Source of the DNA: Phascolarctos cinereus
Taxonomy: Eukaryota > Chordata > Mammalia > Diprotodontia > Phascolarctidae
Assembly: GCF_002099425.1 (NCBI RefSeq)
Contig: NW_018344254.1
Coordinates: 1,589,001-1,653,000 of the forward strand
Length of the DNA: 64,000 nucleotides
Direction: 5' to 3'
Shown: piece after piece, positions 60,865-64,000 of the stretch
How positions within the stretch are numbered: position 1 is the stretch's first letter
Layout of the letters: each line of letters opens with the position of its first letter
The notes under the pieces: generated by a model
Told to the model about the DNA's origin: nothing
The model's input: the letters and a program-made list of their open reading frames with translations, nothing else
The model's database searches: none
Position numbers and translations under genes: made by a program

Positions 60865-61215
60865 ACGTGAGAGTTAGAAGGGGTCTCAGTAGTCTCCTTG
60901 GGGCATGACTCGTGTCCAAAGGAGATCCCCATGTTGACATCCCCAAGTGGGCATTCAAACAGGAGCGACCACCACACTCAGAAGCAGCCCTGTCCACACC
61001 GGGTCAGCTCACGTCCTACCTGAAGCACCCCTCTTGGCAGCTTCCTGCCTTCTAGGCCCAGGCATCACAAGGCTAATCCCTCTAAATGACAGCCCTTCCA
61101 GGGCCTGAAGGTGGCCCTCATGTTCCACCCCAACCCTCAGTCTTCTCTTCTCCAGACTAAATATGCCAGGTCCTCAATAGCTCCTCCTATGACATCAGTG
61201 CAAGGATCTAGAAGG
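60865..61215 (-). mobile_element. CR1/L3 3' portion
   Basis: Reverse L3 3' UTR: 'gagttagaaggggtctcag', then 'cagtcttctcttctccagac', 'taaatatgccaggtcctc'. Confidence 0.7.
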
Positions 61216-61224
61216 TTCCCCATG

Positions 61225-61312
61225 GATCTGGTGCCCTTATTTAACTGAAGAGGAAACTGAGGCCCAAGAGGGAAGTGAATTCATCAAGGTCACCTTGGTT
61301 AGTGTTGACACT
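61225..61312 (-). mobile_element. MIR fragment
   Basis: 'ctgaagaggaaactgaggcc' and 'ttcatcaaggtcaccttgg'. Confidence 0.6.
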
Positions 61313-61399
61313 AGCATACCAGCTAGCTAACATGGTGGCACTAGTAACATAGCACCAAGTATTAGAACCAAGTTGGACTAACCTCTCTGTCCTTCCAGT

Positions 61400-61570
61400 A
61401 CTCTCTTCTTACTCCAACCTCTCCTTGGCCTTTGGCCCCTGATATTCCTCTGCTTGGAATGCCCTTCCCTACCTGCTCAACCTGTGGAAATTGTCCCCAT
61501 TTTTCAAGGCCCAGTTCAGGGGGCCAACTCTTCCAGGAAACTATCCTTTGTCCCCACTGCCCCCCCATAC
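61400..61570 (+). mobile_element. L2 ORF2 end / 3' UTR
   Basis: 'gcttggaatgcccttccc', 'tttcaaggcccagttcag', 'tccaggaaactatcctttg'. Confidence 0.7.
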
Positions 61571-61612
61571 AGAGAAGGGAGAAAGAGAGACAGAGAGAGA
61601 GGGAGGGAGGCA
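61571..61612. repeat. Short (GA)n tract
   Basis: Purine run of about 40 bases at the junction of an L2 and a MIR3-like scrap. Confidence 0.85.
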
Positions 61613-61639
61613 GGCCAAGTGCTTCCTCTGGCTCTGCAT

Positions 61640-61702
61640 CACTAAATCCCAGAATCACCCTTAGAAGGGGCCTCAGAAATTATGTCGGCCAACTCATATC
61701 TT
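61640..61702 (-). mobile_element. MIR3-like scrap
   Basis: 'cagaatcacccttagaagg' and 'ggcctcagaaattatgtc'. Confidence 0.5.
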
Positions 61703-61704
61703 TC

Positions 61705-62095
61705 CTTCCCACATTTTATGGCCCAGAAAACCTGGCCTTCTCTCTGCTCCTCACACATGCCATGCATCTCCCCATATCCTTTGCCCTGGAAGTCCCTTGT
61801 GCCTGAAATGCCCTCCCTCTTCACCTCTGTCCCATAAAATCCCCCTCTTTCTTCAAGATGGAGCCCGACCACTGCCTTTCCCACGGTCTCTTCTACTCCT
61901 CTAAGCGCCAGTACTCTCTCTGTATTGGACAACCCAACGTGCTTTGGCATTTACTCTCTTTATACTGATTCTGTCTACAGTTAGATCTACACTTGTTAAA
62001 AGCTCTTTGGGGTAGAATCATTTCATTCGTTGTGTTCCCATCCAGGTAGGCACTTGATACACACTTCCTTGATCAATGGGATTGCCTGGCTGATG
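61705..62095 (+). mobile_element. L2 ORF2 end and 3' UTR
   Basis: 'cctgaaatgccctccctc', 'taaaatccccctctttcttc', 'gttcccatccaggtaggc', 'acacttccttgatcaatgg'. Confidence 0.7.
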
Positions 62096-62109
62096 CTGTT
62101 TGCCTCCAG

Positions 62110-62290
62110 GACAATGCACAACTTCACAGTCATGGGATCTGAGGGGTGGAAGGGACCTCGGCAGCTGGTGCATGAGAAGAATCCTCCCCTCCTCCCAGTG
62201 CCCCTGAGAAGTGGCCGCCCAGCCTCTGCTCGAAGACCTCCAAGAGGGGGTGGCCCACCCCTTCTCAAAGGGGCTGGTTCCATTTTGAAA
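62110..62290 (-). mobile_element. CR1/L3 or MIR3-like fragment
   Basis: 'ggatctgaggggtggaagg', 'cagcctctgctcgaagacc', 'tccaagagggggtggcc'. Same type as 57950-58112. Confidence 0.55.
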
Positions 62291-62334
62291 TGGATTTTTA
62301 TTGGCATGCCCTGGGTAGTTCCTGCCTCTCCTGA

Positions 62335-62470
62335 GACATTTGTTACACTACCTCAATTTACATTTATGCATCTTTCTCTTATCACTCTTACCACACTATG
62401 AGCTTCAGGAAGGCAGGAACAGTGTCTTACTCACCTCTCCATTTCTCGGAGTACCTCACTGCAGGGCTTC
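62335..62470 (+). mobile_element. L2 3' UTR
   Basis: 'atgagcttcaggaaggcag', 'aacagtgtcttactcacc', 'tttctcggagtacctcac'. Confidence 0.5.
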
Positions 62471-62479
62471 CTATCTTCT

Positions 62480-62640
62480 TCTCTGTCAGAGCATCATAGA
62501 ATTTAGAGACAGAAGTCTATCCTGGGACTGATCGGGCACCTCAAGGCTGAAATCATTCGCCATTGCCATGGGGTTGCCTGCTCCCTAGAGCATCTATGCT
62601 CCAAGTTCTTCAATTTTACCTCCACCTGAGATTCCTGAGG
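62480..62640 (-). mobile_element. MIR3-like / CR1 scrap
   Basis: 'catagaatttagagacag' start; the rest is weak. Confidence 0.35.
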
Positions 62641-63029
62641 AACTATCCTCTTCGGGGCCCTAGTCTGATGGGCCATCCCTAGCAAGAGAGGAGAAGTGAA
62701 AACAGTTACAAATGTGATATCAGGTATGGAAGGGGCAGTTTTATTCCATCATAAAAAGGGGAAATCTAGCAATAATGATTCATGAAATGATAATAATCAG
62801 CTAAAAAAAAAAACAATTTGCAGGCCTTGAGATCCTTGTAAACAGGGCTGCTCATTGAGCTGAGCAGAAGGATGGTGGTCGCTTCTTCTTCTCCTCTTCC
62901 CTGGTCTGCCATTTGCATTACCACTGTCAACCTTGCAACTGCTCCAGGATCTGATGCCTGGAGGAGTGGGGTCTTCTCCCTCCTTGGCAGTCTTCACAGA
63001 CAGAGTCATCCTTTATTGGGGATTTCGTA
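62641..63029. other. No gene or clear repeat seen
   Basis: AT-rich 62760-62815, then a pyrimidine-rich 62880-62960. Nothing I can name. Confidence 0.4.
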
Positions 63030-63100
63030 GAAGGAATTGTTGTTCATGTAAGAATTAGACTAGATGAGCTCCCTTCTAACTCTGAGATCCCATGAGTCTG
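63030..63100 (+). mobile_element. CR1/L3 3' tip
   Basis: 'agaattagactagatgagc', 'tcccttctaactctgag', 'atcccatgagtct'. Confidence 0.65.
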
Positions 63101-63164
63101 TGGAAGGCTCTGTCCAGGATGCTGTGGGGGAAACTGAGACCTCTAAGACAAAGTGAATAAATGG

Positions 63165-63372
63165 AAGAGGATAGAGACCTAAACTCAGGGCCAGGAGATT
63201 TAGGTTGGCCCCTTACTAACTCTGTGATCATTGGCAGGTTGCTGTGATTCTCTGAACTTCAGGTTCCTTGCCTGTAAAATGGGCATGATCATCTTTGATC
63301 TGCTTACTTGACTCATGTTGTGGGGAACATGTTTCACAAATCTTTAAGCATGGAAAGTATAAGGCAAGGTTA
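63165..63372 (+). mobile_element. MIR
   Basis: 'ccttactaactctgtgatc', 'ttccttgcctgtaaaatgg', 'tctttaagcatggaaagta'. Confidence 0.75.
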
Positions 63373-63489
63373 CCACCCTCGTGTATCTTACAATTTTGGT
63401 CTAGAGGTTACATTGGTATAGAGAATGTCAATGAAGAAAGTTCCATCTACCAATACCTGCTCCACACCTTGTAGTCTTTGAAAGTTCCC

Positions 63490-63597
63490 TGTGGCACTAA
63501 GAGGTTAAAGTGACTTGCCCAGGATCATACAACCAGTTCACATTAGAAGGACTTGAACCCAGATCTTCCATCTCTCTGTCCAATACATCTTGTATGA
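63490..63597 (-). mobile_element. MIR core fragment
   Basis: 'taaagtgacttgcccagg', 'cttgaacccagatcttcc'. Confidence 0.75.
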
Positions 63598-63639
63598 TCT
63601 AGCATAGAAGATAATTCATGCCCACTTGACTCTACTAGA

Positions 63640-63790
63640 GAGGCAGGCTGGTGTCAGATAAAGATGGCAGGCTTTGGATACAAGACATGGGTTTGAATAT
63701 CAACTCTACCACTTTACAAGCTTTGGGGCCTCAGGTATGGATCATGACCTCTAAAAACCCTTCCAGTTGTAATATTTAGAATTCCAAGCA
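63640..63790 (+). mobile_element. MIR, internally shortened
   Basis: 'gacatgggtttgaatatc', 'aactctaccactttacaag', 'aacccttccagttgtaat'. The last 210 bases of the window hold nothing further that I can name. Confidence 0.6.
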
Positions 63791-64000
63791 GTCAGATCAA
63801 CACAACAAAAATAAAGCTAATTTTTTCCTGGGAAGTTGGGCCACAGGGGAGAAGGGAAAACAAAAATCATAAAGCCAGAGACAAGGATCAGCCCTTCCAT
63901 CAGTGTCAAGGAAGTCCCCAAATGGTTTCTTAAGAACGGCCTTTGGAAACAGAAACGGGCAAGCTAAAGATAGCTGATGTCCCTTCCAGTGCTTCCAGGC

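Overview
This window reads as repeat-rich, non-coding nuclear DNA from a marsupial. The main evidence is the mix of repeats. There are many copies of a roughly 240-bp tRNA/CORE SINE of the MAR1 type, recognised by the 'agctggagaaggaaatggca' block and the tail reading 'actgaaacgactgaacaac'. There are two copies of the short RTE-type SINE that ends after 'cacttaacccc' in an A-rich or GAAA tail. L1 3' ends of marsupial type are present, and so is a dense background of L2, MIR, MIR3-like and CR1/L3 fossils. I cannot name the species from sequence alone. I found no protein-coding exon, tRNA gene or other structural RNA gene that I would defend. The open frames are short, and most fall in simple repeats or in old LINE reverse-transcriptase relics.

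Layout. 0-5 kb: a MIR piece, an LTR-like piece, an ERVL-class relic on the minus strand with a tRNA-Leu-type primer site, a degenerate tandem array split by a SINE, and a 260-bp purine tract. 5-14 kb: L2 fossils on both strands, including reverse-transcriptase relics at 7.9-9.2 kb (minus) and 10.0-10.9 kb (plus), with a hAT-type MITE and many MIRs. 11.5-11.8, 14.0-14.3 and 15.4-15.9 kb: repeat-poor stretches with homeodomain, GATA and SOX-like words that could be conserved non-coding elements. 16-25 kb: L2, CR1/L3 and L1 3' ends, partly nested. 25-33 kb: the most LINE-dense part, where a CR1/L3 relic is split by a composite L1 and a second L1 carries a 69-bp mariner MITE. 34-64 kb: a patchwork of SINEs, MIRs, CR1/L3 and L2, plus four copies, all in one orientation, of a roughly 220-bp repeat I cannot classify and two clean or nearly clean 33-bp tandem arrays.

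The window holds no operon-like or multi-gene system. Its main interest is transposon stratigraphy (who inserted into whom, with target-site duplications in several cases), two repeat families worth checking (the 220-bp repeat and the 33-bp arrays that grow from MIR or CR1 tails), and a few candidate regulatory islands. Boundaries of old repeats are by eye and may be off by 10-30 bases. Subfamily names are tentative because no library search was possible.
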